64,000 bases of DNA from Reticulitermes lucifugus (Eukaryota > Arthropoda > Insecta > Blattodea > Rhinotermitidae). Position 1 is the first letter of the stretch. Each line of letters opens with the position of its first letter. Location: contig JAKCWW010000014.1 in NCBI GenBank assembly GCA_026260175.1, positions 166,284 to 230,283 of the forward strand, in the 5' to 3' direction. The notes below the pieces were generated by a model, which did no database searches, was not told the origin of the DNA, and was given only the letters and a program-made list of their open reading frames with translations. Of this stretch, positions 48,707-59,415 are shown one piece after another. The translations under genes and the position numbers were made by a program.

Positions 48707-48990
48707 GGCCGTGCCATGGCTCAGGCGGTTAGTCGCCGGCCTCTCACCGCGAAGGCCCGGGTTCGATCCCGGGTCAGTCCATGTAGGATGTGTGGCGGAC
48801 AAAGTGACACTGGGACAGGTTTTTCTCCGAGTACTTCGGTTTTTCCCTGTCAATTTCATTCCACCGGTGCTCGCTTACAAGGCAAAACGAAAAAACTAAT
48901 CCATCTTCATCAGAAGGTTGCACAATAAGCCTCAAGGCTGCAGTGCGTCCGTAGATCTGCTGCGGGGCCCTTCACCACACACAAAAAAAC
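48707..48990 (+). mobile_element. SINE family A, 11-bp TSD
   Basis: Flanked by ATACATGTCTT at 48696-48706 and 48991-49001. The head has GCCATGGCTCAGGCGGTTAG as A-box region and B box GGTTCGATCCC at 48760-48770, then GTGACACTGGGACAGG, CCGAGTACTTCGG and TGTCAATTTCATTCCACC. The 3' end has CACAATAAGCCTCAAGGCTG and a short A-rich tail. The insertion splits the zinc-finger part of the hAT transposase relic. Confidence 0.92.
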
Positions 48991-49560
48991 ATACATGTCT
49001 TTCCATTCTTCTTGAAACACACGTCCATCGTCTTTAATTTTATTTTCTTCATTTTAGACATAGACACCATAACATCGAAATATATGACAATATATCTTGT
49101 ACAACATCAAAATGGCTGCGAGTCTACAGGTTTACGCAGACGACAGGCAATATTCCGCAACAACACAGTTGCTTGCAGTTATCACTGTGAGACTGAAATC
49201 CTTTCTTGTGTGTTTAAAATGCCAGAATGAAGTAACTTTGGCTTCCACCCTTCTGTCCTTAGGGCACCAGACACCCTTGTATTCCCAATAAGTGCCATTC
49301 ACTTTACAGTAATTTACTACAGTCCCGAGTGCTATGATCCACTTCGTCAACCGCGGCATGACGAAGCCGTATGTAACGTCGTAACAAGGATGGAAAGCTT
49401 CCTTTATGCATGAAACAACCGAATGCAAGAGCGGTCACATAGTTAGGTACTTTAAAACGTATTTGTCCTTCTTTGATGACAATGAAATAATCCCTTTTAA
49501 CACTTGACTCTGAACATACAGTTTTCGAAAATTTGGAAGTCTGTAGCAACGCTACAGTAG

Positions 49561-49840
49561 GTTTGTTTTTGGAAGGGCCCCGTAGCAAATGCTACGGACG
49601 CACCGCAGCCTTGAAGGCTTATTGTGCAACCCTGTTATGAAGATGGTGTTTTTTTCTGCTTTTCCATTTTAATGGAGCGCCGGTGGAATGAAATTGACAG
49701 GGGAAAACCGAAGTACTCGGAGAAAAACCTGTCCCAGTGCCATTTTGTCCACCACAAATCCCATATGGACCGACCCCGGGATCGAACCCGGGTCTCCGCG
49801 GTGAGAGGCCGGCGACTAACCGTCTGAGCCATGGCACGGC
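49561..49840 (-). mobile_element. SINE family A, second copy with TSD
   Basis: Flanked by CTACAGTAG at 49552-49560 and 49841-49849. It is a near full-length reverse-oriented copy of the element at 48707-48990: B-box complement GGGATCGAACCC, head complement GAGCCATGGCACGGCC. The two inverted copies lie 570 bp apart and could pair in a transcript. Confidence 0.92.
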
Positions 49841-51099
49841 CTACAGTAGTTTAACAACATAGAGTCTAAAACGCCTACCCAAAAATTCTTGCTTTTAACT
49901 AAAATGAAATTACAAGGAAATATATAAGCACTCAAATAGTTCAGTTGTGTGGCAGGCCGCATTCTGTGATTACAGATCATTGATTGAGCCGCAAAAAGAA
50001 ACTGACGGGCTGCGTGCTTGAGACTCCTGAACTAGCTGAATGCCTATATCCTCGTTTAATTTCATATAGTCTCCATTTGTGTTCATCCTTCCACATAATC
50101 CATCTTTATCCTCATGTAGCTCTGCTCTTGAAGAAACGTACATATAAGTTACATACCGTACAATGGTAGAACGACTATAACGATGGAGTGAGAAGAGTGT
50201 GGAAGAAGGACAGCCAGGCCTGTGTTAAACAGTTACTGCACTTTTACGGAATGCTCGAATAAAACCACGAACGACATCAGTCGCCTTTGCTTTGGGTTTG
50301 GTGTTTAAAGCTCAGTGTTGTAATTAAATTACATTTAAACTGCAAACAATAACAACACAATTCTTATAACTAATACAGCACTATCCATTCAATGTTCAAA
50401 GACATTATATTATTATTTACTTTGACTTTTGAGAGGGAGTCACACTAGTTACTAAAGTAGTTGGTTTTAGTTTCGTTACCTAGTCGTAGCGTTAGCTTGT
50501 CTATTTACCTCCACCGCCGCCACTTTCCTGTACGCATTACGTTGAAAAGCAGAGGCTCATGTTACGAAGACGTCTAGAGGTTTCATACACCATGCACAGC
50601 ACACGCACACGCACACAACGCTTTCAAAGGGTTTCTGTACAGTTTACGTCACCAGCTTTGAAGGCTGCTTACTCCGCCTTCTCAGTTACACGATGTGACT
50701 TGCCGGCTTTGCTTTGCTGTTACACATTCAGTTAGACTTATAACCGTAAACAATAAATGAAAATATGCAGAACTAATTACGGGACTGCCCTCAAGTGCGG
50801 CCCGAAGCTTTGTTGCTGCTGATTGAAAATAATAGGCCTATGTCAGCAAATGCTTGAATCTGGACGATAACAAAATAGGCAATGCACTATAACGTAGCAT
50901 GGCGGCGCTCGCGCAACCAGTTACAACAGAAACGCAACAATGCGTTACGTGTATTGTTGAGCTACATGATACTGTCAACATTATCAATGTATTGAGTGTT
51001 GCACAAGAATTCTTTTATGGCGAATTTATGCCATCGGCAGCAACAAAATAAACTTTGGTCTTCATGTAAAGTGCCCGATATTTTTGTCCGATGTTAAGC

Positions 51100-51275
51100 A
51101 AATTTGGAGTTTCTCGACAGATTTTCATAAATGTCTCCACTATTAAATTTCACAAAAATCAGTCAAGTGGGAGCCGCGCTGATACATGTGGACAGACGGA
51201 CGGACAGACAAATGGACGGATATGACAAAGCTAATAGGCGCATTTCGCGACTGTGCGAACGCTCCTGATAATACC
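51100..51275 (-). mobile_element. DNA-transposon relic, GCGTTCGCA family
   Basis: The minus strand reads AGGAGCGTTCGCACAGTCGC, CCGTCCGTCTGTCCAC, GCGGCTCCCACTTG and GATTTTTGTGAAATTTAAT, then GAAAATCTGTCGAGAAAC, matching 24237-24400 block for block. Left limit approximate. Confidence 0.55.
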
Positions 51276-52126
51276 AACGGCATCGGAATTCCGCACACAC
51301 AATTGAATCCACCTATCCCAAAATATTTTGTCATTATTCTCAGGGGGTTTCAACCACAAATATGCGATTTTTTTCGACGGTTGGAAAAGTCCAATACGTG
51401 GCAAAAATGCCTCTTTTTAAATTAATCTTCATTCAGTTTCGTTTTAGCGATTAATATTTTGTGTGACATCACCACATTTTTGCACAGAGACCCAAGCCAA
51501 TTAGAGTTACTCTTCTCTCCGTTATTTATCGACCTGATATTGCGTCTGCTTTTCGGTTCGCTATATACTGACCTGACATTACGGGCGTATTTCTGACAAT
51601 TTAAATTATTTCGTATTCCCTCATGCACAAGTTTTATTACGAGTGGCCACAGTGGATGATTATGAAATCTCTCAGCTTTTAATGCTATACAAAGGCCTTC
51701 ATTTTATATTGTAAACAAACATGTACAGACGTGCTGCTAATAACTACGTTGCGGACTGTTATTTGTGCTGCACAGCGAACGCGAGACTGGATACCGGTCT
51801 CGGCACTCGGATGTCCCACTGATGTTCCACCGGTCGGCGAAGCAGGAGGCTGACAACCATTGGTCATTGAGCAGTTGGTTCATTACATTAGAATTAACTC
51901 GGCTCTCTGAAGTACTTTTTTATTTTGAGAATATTTGGCGAATATTTTTAGAATATTTTTGAAGTACAGCAATAATCAAGACGTTTCAGGAGTATGCTTG
52001 AAGCCTTTTATTAGCTAAATGTTTTGCGATTTCAGTTTCTTCATTATACCGAAACGCCTACTCCGTGTGTGATTTAAGGTTGTGTCAAGTCTTCTGGGTT
52101 ATAATATTGTGTAGTTTCGTAGACGG

Positions 52127-52160
52127 TTTAAACGTTTCAGAGGAACCAGCTGCCTTCATC
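52127..52160 (-). repeat. GATGAAGGC...CTGAAACG hairpin motif
   Basis: The minus strand reads AAGATGAAGGCAGCTGGTTC then CTCTGAAACGTTT. It is related in layout to the CTGAAGATG-stem-CGAAAC motifs elsewhere in the window. No larger element was delimited around it. Confidence 0.3.
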
Positions 52161-52970
52161 TTCTTGGTAAAAAGAACAACCACGTCCAATCCAGCCCTGA
52201 GGGCCTACCTGGTCCATCACCCAATTGTATGAAATAACTTGGCGTTCACCTGGTGCATGGAAGTACACACTGCTTCAACTCTACAAGATTTTATGTCATC
52301 GTGCTAAGGGTCTCCTTTTATGTCTTCGTTATTGCCACCTGAATTACACTTTGCATCCAAATCGGAATAAGACAAGACAATTTAGTTGCACAGTACAAAT
52401 TAAGTGGGTCTTAAGCTTGTCACGTTGTACATAATTCGTGCAGGCCAAGCTTCTTCAATGTCTATAAGGATGCGATAATATAAACAGATTAGAACACGCA
52501 GAAATAGGTCCATCCTTCTTCGCTGCTATTCACAGAGACGCAGTACACGTGCAGCCGTCTTTCCTCGCCTAAGACTATCGGCTAATTAGTTACTTCTGCA
52601 TGCTGCCGGTTTGCTTCGCTTGAACGAACTTAATTACATCCCAATTAGTACTACAATTACAATCAAAAACCTCTCCGCTCCAGGGGTATTTAGCTTGGAT
52701 CAAAGTACATAATGACCAAAGATAAGACGCAATATGGCTAGCAGAAATGCTATTAAAGAATTTTGAATGTCGTTGACTAGGAACCGGGTTCTTAATCGAA
52801 AGGAAACTTGCGTAGTTTAACAACTGAAATTCGGCCTGTGGGTGCAGGATGTTTTATAAGTTAAAAGTAAGTTGTAATATGAACAATTTTACAATTACAT
52901 GTGGTGTTAGCGAAAGAATCAGTTAAGGTCTGTTTTTTACTTCAGTTATTAAAAATAAGAAAAATATTTA

Positions 52971-53482
52971 TGAACCCAACAAGAACTCAGTCAACACCTC
53001 TGAAACCAACAAGACCTCAGTCAGCACCTCTGAACCCAACAAGACCTCAGTCAACACCTCTGAACCCAACAAGACCTCAGTCAGCACCTCTGAACCCAAC
53101 AAGACCTCAGTCAGCACCTCTGAACCCAACGAGACCTCAGTCAGCAACTATGAAACCAACAAGACCTCAGTCAGCACCTCTGAACCCAACAAGACCTCAG
53201 TCAGCACCTCTGAACCTAACAAGACCTCAGTCAACACCTCTGAACCCAACAAGACCTGTCAGCACCTCTGAACCCAACAAGACCTCAGTCAGCACCTCTG
53301 AACCCGAGACCTCAGTCAGCACCTATGAGCCCAACAAGACCTCAGTCAGCACCTATGAACCCAACAAGACCTGTCAGCACCTCTGAACCCAACAGGACCT
53401 CAGTCAGCAACTCTGAACCCAACAGGACCTCAGTCAGCGCCTCTGAACCCAACAAGACCTCAGTCAGCATCTCTGAACCAGT
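52971..53482 (+). repeat. 30-bp minisatellite, ~17 units
   Basis: The unit is AACAAGACCTCAGTCAGCAC plus CTCTGAACCC. It is exactly 30 bp long from 52971 to about 53250, then includes units shortened by 3 bases (CCTGTCAGC) and one shortened further near 53305. Because 30 is a multiple of three, frames stay open: one frame gives a decapeptide NPTRPQSAPL repeat and another EPNKTSVSTS. Some units carry AACACC in place of AGCACC. It lies deep in a neuroligin intron with no splice signals or start that make it look like a gene, so it is called a minisatellite, not a coding exon. Confidence 0.9.
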
Positions 53483-55177
53483 AGTGACGCTTCACAGATG
53501 TCATACAAATATTCAAAACTCTCGACCTCTTGGCTTTCTAAGGATTTTTGACAATGGTGGTTACATCACGCCAATATTAGGGCCTGTGTAGGATGAGGTG
53601 CACTTCCTGTGCACAGTGTTTCGAAATTTGACTTTACTGTCTCAGAATTTTAGTTGCAAGACAGGGAGACTTCCGTCATAATGTTTTAATTTTTAATATT
53701 GGTGGCAATAATTTGGGTCGAAGACCAGTCATTTCAAATACAAGGCCAGTAGGCTAACAGTAACAATTGTGTCGTCTCTTCTAATATTTAAAACCAAGTA
53801 GCAATAAAAATCTGTCACTATGACAACAAATCTCCTAAAGACGAATCTGCGCAATTTTCCGAAACGTCGTGTATATCACACGTGCCTCAGAAAAATGTCC
53901 AACATCATAACAGCATAAATTCTCTTCTACGTTCACAGGAATTACACTGCATGTTTCATACTCTTCTTAAGAAGTGTAACTAACCCTATAAATAGGCGTA
54001 TCTTACACCAATAATCTAATAAAAATATTTCACGCCGTGTGCACTTCGAAATTTAATTTTGTTTTAATACCACGAGTGTAACAGTTGCATGAATTACAAA
54101 GATTTGTCACTCCACATAAGTATAAGACTCTGCAATGAATGGAGATAATGTTGTTCCCACCTCAAACATTTGCAAATCCACCATATTGGTATACTCGTAC
54201 TTGGTGGCAAAGAGTTAAAGTACACAGATCGGGTTTAATACAAATTTTTACTCTTCACAGAGAAATTCAGCAAGAATAATCCATTAAATTACATTACAGT
54301 GAGGTCCATAGTCGAGATAGGTACGGATGAAGACATTGCTGGACACAGGCCTACACATGTTACTTGTTAATATGGCGTAGAAAAGAGGAACTGACATGAC
54401 AAAGACTGTGTAGTTAGTTAAACGCATCTAATTATAACGTGTAATCACACCTTCCACTTGGTCTACTACTTCACGAACAGTGGGATGGCGGGTTTAAGCA
54501 TCGCGCAAGGCATAAATGTTACTTCGCTTTCTGTGTGTTGGGAATGTCTTGATCATCCGAACGTCTATTAGCTTCTCAGGGAGCACTTTCCAACATTCTT
54601 CTAATTACCTAATTAGATGTCTTGTGTAGGCCAACGCACGTGTACAGGCTAAGCTATTGGCCGGTCCTCCGTTCAAGGAGTTGTACAAAACACGGACATA
54701 TTCCGTTTCGGAATTAATATGAATGCGTGTAGACCACCTGTAATAATTACAGACGTGTTTCCTTATTACTACTATTTCTCTGTCAATCTTAACATATTCA
54801 TTTTCGCACTCCTGCCACTAATCAGAGATATTGGAAGCCAAAATTCGGGACTGTGTCCAACATAAGCTACGTACTTGTGAAAATTTTGTCTTCATGTAGA
54901 ATGAGATGATAATGTTGAACGCAGCTTCTTGTTATCAGCCAACCTGTTCATGACCCAGTCCTGAATCATTCCCATTCACCTCCGTTTCTTACACCCTATA
55001 TCCCTGATACATAATAATATTACCATCTGGCACTGGACTTTGGCCAAGAGGATTCTCCACCAAAATTATGTTGCATTCCTTATGGGCAACTTTCAACTAA
55101 GTTCTGTAGCTTCGGAAGACAAAACAGTATACAAAACACACGCGTATTGTGTAGTGACAAGGATGTAGCGTATTTAA

Positions 55178-55296
55178 CCCTTAAATAACGCTGGGTTTTA
55201 AATTACAACTACTGCGTAAGACGGAGGGGTATTACTTTTATAGTGCCCTTAAATGCATTCCCAAACATACGGAGCACCGAGGTCGGTATTCAAGGG
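55178..55296 (+). mobile_element. piggyBac-like MITE, copy 2, intact TTAA ends
   Basis: Begins CCCTTAAATAACGCTGGG after TTAA (55174-55177) and ends GGTATTCAAGGG before TTAA (55297-55300). The length is 119 bp. It aligns in reverse orientation with 1322-1483, so two copies of one family bracket the neuroligin region. It lies 191 bp from exon 55491-55643. Confidence 0.75.
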
Positions 55297-55490
55297 TTAA
55301 ATTACTATCTTTGGGCTGACGGTTGAACCCGGAACCATGAAGCAGGAAATGCTAAACACTCAGGCTTGAAAGACTTTCGAGGCTTGGTAGTTTTATATGA
55401 AATCGAATTTAGGTAGCTAAAAGTAAGATATGAGTGTGGATAATTACAGTTTTGGAGAATACAGTGTATCTGGAGACTAGATGAACTTAC

Positions 55491-55643
55491 CCAGGACGCC
55501 CAACCTGAAGTTCAGGGTGACGACGATAACGTGGCCGTAGCTGGCCAGAACGCTGCCGTCATAAGGATTGCCTGAGTTCCACTCGTATGACTCGCCGTGT
55601 ATGTAGACCATAACGGCGTACGGCGCCTCCAAACCGCGGTTCC
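55491..55643 (-). CDS. Nlg: Neuroligin, most 5' exon in the window
   Basis: The acceptor is TTTTGTTGCAG before 55643 and the donor CCTGG/GTAAGT after 55491. Length is 153 bp, phase 1 in and phase 1 out. It encodes [40 protein letters not shown] and [10 protein letters not shown]. The VYIHGE...GS segment is the oxyanion-hole strand of the esterase fold (HGG in active enzymes, HGE here), and NFRLGVLGF is near-universal in the family. The preceding exon, which must end in phase 1, was not found up to 64000. Confidence 0.95.
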
Positions 55644-58600
55644 CTGCAACAAAATTGTTACGGTGCACTGGTGAGTGGTTTGTGCGCTACACAACGACGC
55701 TGTACCGCCGTCAAAGGTGTATATGTGTGTGTGTGTGTGTGGTTATGGACACTTAATTGTAACGTAAAAGGTAAGCAGACTCAAAAGTGATGGTGGCAGT
55801 GACAACTCTGAGAAAATATGGCCGCTGTAACAGGATGAACCCTCCATCATTTGCTCGTATTAGGCTGTTAGTGAGTTTTGAATAGTGGCAGGACTAAACT
55901 CTGAGAGGTTTAACGGGCTAAGTGCATGGGTAGAAAACACCAAAGAAGCACTATCTGTGATCGGAATTTTGTGGCCAGAGGTTGTGAAAGACAAGTGAAA
56001 TTTATGGAAGAATAGGAGTTCTGTAGGATAACTGTATGCACGAGAGCTAAGTTCACAAATGTGTGTAGAAGACGAAAGGGTAGGTGGGAGGGGCAGGCGA
56101 AAAGGAATTGATGTCGATCAATGTATCTGGGTAAACTAAAGAACACGTTTCATCTAGGCCTAGCAATACTGAGTAGCCTGTATAATGGCAACATTTCTCG
56201 TTATCTGAAGAAAGTAAAGTAAAGTACAGTTGTTCCTGTGCAAGCCATGAAGGCGTATAGGGGTGCAGAACTGTAGCTCCACTCATTCTTAACTTCGGCA
56301 ATACATGGAAGTGAGTGGTCAACTTCATACTGCAGCCGCTTTACCCCCGTCCCAAATACCTAGTGAACAGGAACCTCAGTGAGCCTCAGAGCTGGTATAG
56401 ACCTTTTCGAGAAGAGAAAAAAACGTTTTATCCTGCTGGGAATTGAATCTTGCGTCGTCCAGCCCGTAGTCAGTCACTCGCGTTACGTAGTACCCTAAAA
56501 TTCTGACTTCGTCTTTCGTAGGTCCAAATACGTTCCTGAGCTTGTTACTTTTAGACAGCTGCAGGTTACGTACTTTTCTTATAGGAAGAGACCATATTTC
56601 ATATCCCACAGAATAGTGGAAGAGTGATTTTTTTTTGTATAAGCGGAAGTTCAGCTCTTTGGAAAGAATATGGGAATGACGATAATTTCCGAACAAAAGA
56701 AAGCATTTTCAAAACTAATTTTTTATTAATTTGCGTTAATTATACAAAGAAAACATTTACTGATGAAAAATATACTTTTACATGGAAGTATCATGAAATT
56801 ATCACTGAAACACAGTAACAGCTCCGAAATAGTCGAATTTTGCCATGTAATAATTATTAAAGCGTAATTAATTAAAATTTTAAACAGAAGTTACGTCATT
56901 ATGCCTTTAAATTAGCAAATTACTGTTCTTATCTTTCTGTAGCTCATTTTCATGGAACCCCACTTATCTTTTCTCAACTGAGATTCATAAGAATCCATTT
57001 GATGTCATAATGGAGTTGAAACTGCTTCAGCTGATGTTATACTAGCGTAGTAGAATGTAGTAAAATTAGAGCAGCCATGTTCCTTCAGATGTAAAATAAA
57101 GGAGCAGTATATCATTTGGCATTTAAATGTATCTGGACGAGTTTCTTAGACACATGGCGGACTAATTTTTAAATAGAAAGACATACGTTTAAGAAGAGTC
57201 TAGAAGTCGTAGCCTACAGCTTTCCGAAGTACATACACTTCTTTCAATAGGCTGAGAAAAGAAGCGAACGCCGACAAAAGCGGAAGCTAGAATAGAATTA
57301 CGAACTTCACTCTCCATGTTGGTTTTGTACGTAATGGATTTCAGGAGTAATCAAATCGGACAGTGTCCAGATAAGGAAATCCTTTTAACTGATAGCGCAT
57401 TTCCTAAACAATGCCCCAAGCCTCTGTGACGTGACTGGTTTTAATTCCACAAAATTCGTTACGAAAATAACCTACAACAATTAAAACCTTAAATTCTGTA
57501 ATTCGAGGACGGCAGGGTGATTTTCAGTTACAGAAAATTAATTTAAGCTGCAGTCATGGAGAATTGGAAAAAAATACACCTTATTCTATTACGTGCACAG
57601 GAACTTCATGAAAGGAGTTACTGTTTTAATTTTCTTTGTCTCTTTGTGCGTCTGCTGATGTTAGAACGCTTGCCTAAAGTAATGCAGAGAGTTTAGTATT
57701 GAATACGGCTTTCTATACCACAGAACAGAGGATGTTTTCGTGAAAGTAGTTTTGATAGTGAAAGTGTCGTGTAAGTGCAAAGGAATTACAGGCATTTTAA
57801 TGTCAGCGATGTTCCTTCAAGCAACTGTGTAACGAGTTCGGCACGAAAATATAAAGAAACGTATTATGTTTCTGCCGAATTCAAAGGCCATTTTGAGCTT
57901 AAGAGCAAAACCTGCTGAAACGGTATGACATGTGGAGGAAGGAGTTCAAAAACGTTCAAAGAATGAAATTTCTCCTGTCTCTCTTAACGGGTCGAAATTT
58001 GAGTATATTGAGGTCCGCTTGTTTTATCGGTCTTCTAGAAGACCGATAAAACGATAATGATATTTTATTTAAAACATTTTGATTTAATAATTTGATCCCT
58101 GTAACTGATGATTTTACAAACCACAACACACAGTAGACCAAAATTTGTAGCTAAGCCATAATAAATATACAGTTGTGTTAGGCTAAAAATTCGAATGCTT
58201 ATTTGTTGACATCAAAAACACAACGGGATGACAACCATCAAAGTAATGCTGTCCAACTAAACTCCCAGAATTATTTCACGCAAGCGTACCAACTTCAGAA
58301 CGACATGTCTTATGAAGAAGAAGAAATAAAATTATAACAATAAAATAGTCCTACCACGGATATTCTCTATATATTTGTGCAACAGCACCACTCATAGTCC
58401 AAGTTAGCGATGTCTGGTCATAAACAGGAGAGGGTTCTCTGACATGCACGTCTTCTTCCATAAAGACTGGATGCTTGCCCATTCTAGCTTTCGGAAGTTA
58501 AAATGGATTACCATCCTACGTCTTCCTATATATCTCTTTCCTCTTGAAGTCTACACATTTTGTCACTTTAAGGATATCTCCTTGCAGTATATTTACATGT

Positions 58601-58660
58601 TTTATTCAGTTCGGCCGCTTGTGTACATACTAACCATGTTTGTAGTTTCAAGTTCATTTC
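55644..58660. other. Probable neuroligin intron, 5' side
   Basis: A (GT)n run at 55725-55741 and a SINE-B at 56222-56505 are the recognisable items. The rest is AT-rich and lacks exons or clear repeats. The conserved block expected in the preceding neuroligin exon (EDCLYLN type) was searched for by eye and not seen. Confidence 0.5.
56222..56505 (-). mobile_element. SINE family B, old copy
   Basis: Tail at the left (GTACAGTTGTTCCTGTGCAAG, CCATGAAGGCG), then GAGTGGTCAACTTCATACTG, CAGCCGCTTTACCCCC, GAGCTGGTATAGACC and the B-box complement GGGAATTGAATC with GTCGTCCAGCCCGTAG at the right. Diverged by roughly one base in five from the 46.5 kb copy, by eye. Confidence 0.7.
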
Positions 58661-59146
58661 CTAATCTCTCGTGTGTAGTTTATATTCTACCTTTGTCAAC
58701 CGTTGTCTCTTCGTGAACCGTATAATCACAGGAAGGCACAGTGACAACTTTACCTTTACCTCAACCTGAATCATCAGGTGCATTAAATATTTCATGTAAT
58801 GTAGACTATTTTTCTGACCATTTGAAAAGCCTAGCAATAGACGGGATGATAATATTATACTGGATATTAAACATGTTTTGAGGATGAGAACTGAATCAGC
58901 GTGGCTAAGAGTACAGTCTAATAATGAGGTAAGCAATTTGTCATCCAGGGACAATTCAGTCCGGCCCGTGGCGATATTCAGGTATTGTACATCATACAGC
59001 CCACTGTTATAAACCGGAGTAGCTTGGTCATTATATTGACTGGCTAAGAACTGGACGACTGGTATACAATTCTCGCCAGATACAAGTATTTTACCTTCTC
59101 CACCAAGACCACATCGCTTCTCGAGTCCATCCAGCTTCTTAACCAA
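58661..59146 (-). CDS. Unidentified 161-codon ORF, possible exon or retrocopy fragment
   Basis: The first ~95 residues (VKKLDGLEKRCGLGGEGKIL, VSGENCIPVVQFLASQYNDQ, SGLYDVQYLNIATGRTELSL, DDKLLTSLLDCTLSHADSVL) have balanced, protein-like composition with few repeats, unlike the other intronic ORFs. The remaining ~65 residues look random. The frame is also open upstream for about ten codons to a stop near 59180. No domain was recognised, and no convincing splice borders or polyA tail were found. It could be a fragment of a retrocopied host gene, an exon of a nested gene, or chance. Confidence 0.25.
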   Translation of the reverse strand: MVKKLDGLEKRCGLGGEGKILVSGENCIPVVQFLASQYNDQATPVYNSGLYDVQYLNIATGRTELSLDDKLLTSLLDCTLSHADSVLILKTCLISSIILSSRLLLGFSNGQKNSLHYMKYLMHLMIQVEVKVKLSLCLPVIIRFTKRQRLTKVEYKLHTRD

Positions 59147-59300
59147 AGGGTATGAGGTGCTCTATTCAAGCGGCCGGGACGCAGAGACAACAGATTACGT
59201 CCATGTAGTGTCAAGATTGTGACGGCGTCGAACTATTTTGGCCAAATCGAGCGAGTTACAATCCCAGATTGGTTTAATAGGTATTGCAACATATTAAGAG

Positions 59301-59415
59301 CACCACCACCGCCACAACCACCACCACCACCACCACCACCATCACGATCAATACCGCCACCACCAAAGCCCCAACCACCGCTACTGCCGTCGCCACCACC
59401 ACCACCACCACCAGC
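59301..59415 (+). repeat. CCACCA-rich simple repeat
   Basis: Runs of CCA/CAC triplets with scattered interruptions. The minus strand is (GGT)n-like and could form two-tier G-quadruplexes. It gives false poly-Pro and poly-Gly ORFs on the two strands. Confidence 0.9.

Larger units (their letters stand above)
45180..50029 (-). mobile_element. Old hAT transposon with nested insertions
   Basis: Termini CAGGGGTCTCAAACTC (left) and GCTTGAGACTCCTG (right) are inverted repeats. They are flanked by ATCTAGGT (45172-45179) and AACTAGCT (50030-50037), an 8-bp TSD with two mismatches. Minus-strand transposase fragments follow in order: FQEEWKDMY-like and RRHYETLYKDKFG (zinc-finger part, ~49070-48550), SANTVAEIVNDF, SVAVDENTDDKDNVHFAGF (~48250), FVSDGAPAM (~48020), VKLRLWGNQLN (~47500), and a C-terminal MELIDLHCNTKLSQ, LLRSFELRTIAMFG, LTDGHFNSIMA (47263-46980). 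This is the GTF2IRD2/ZBED5-like hAT clade. The frame is broken by several stops and shifts, so it is inactive. It carries a LINE and three SINEs. Confidence 0.85.
39822..55490. other. Largest neuroligin intron (15.7 kb)
   Basis: Contains a SINE-B, an ATA microsatellite, the 4.85-kb hAT with its nested LINE and SINEs, a DNA-transposon relic, a hairpin motif at 52127-52160, the 30-bp minisatellite and the piggyBac-like MITE. The stretches 41100-45170 and 53490-55170 show no exon or firm repeat. Confidence 0.75.
11430..55643 (-). other. Nlg: Neuroligin gene, 5'-incomplete, seven exons
   Basis: Neuroligins are postsynaptic single-pass membrane proteins whose cholinesterase-like ectodomain binds presynaptic neurexins and whose tail binds scaffold proteins. 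Seven minus-strand exons with consensus AG/GT borders join in matching phases (exits 1, 1, 0, 2, 1, 1 from 5' to 3') into an uninterrupted frame of about 683 residues plus stop. Diagnostic blocks are [62 protein letters not shown] and YYQRDRDRRRHS. Introns measure 15669, 3484, 4731, 10877, 6783 and 616 bp. The signal peptide and the first ~150 ectodomain residues, including the usual EDCLYLN region, were not found up to 64000. Insects carry several neuroligin paralogues; which one this is cannot be settled by eye. Confidence 0.95.

Noticed and set aside
48707-48790. Possible tRNA gene
   Set aside because: The A and B boxes are good, but the cloverleaf is incomplete and the sequence continues into a SINE body flanked by a TSD; the same holds for 46460.
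52901-53591. 161- and 88-codon repeat ORFs, or a CRISPR-like array
   Set aside because: The 30-bp units are contiguous with no spacers, and the open frames follow from a unit length divisible by three.
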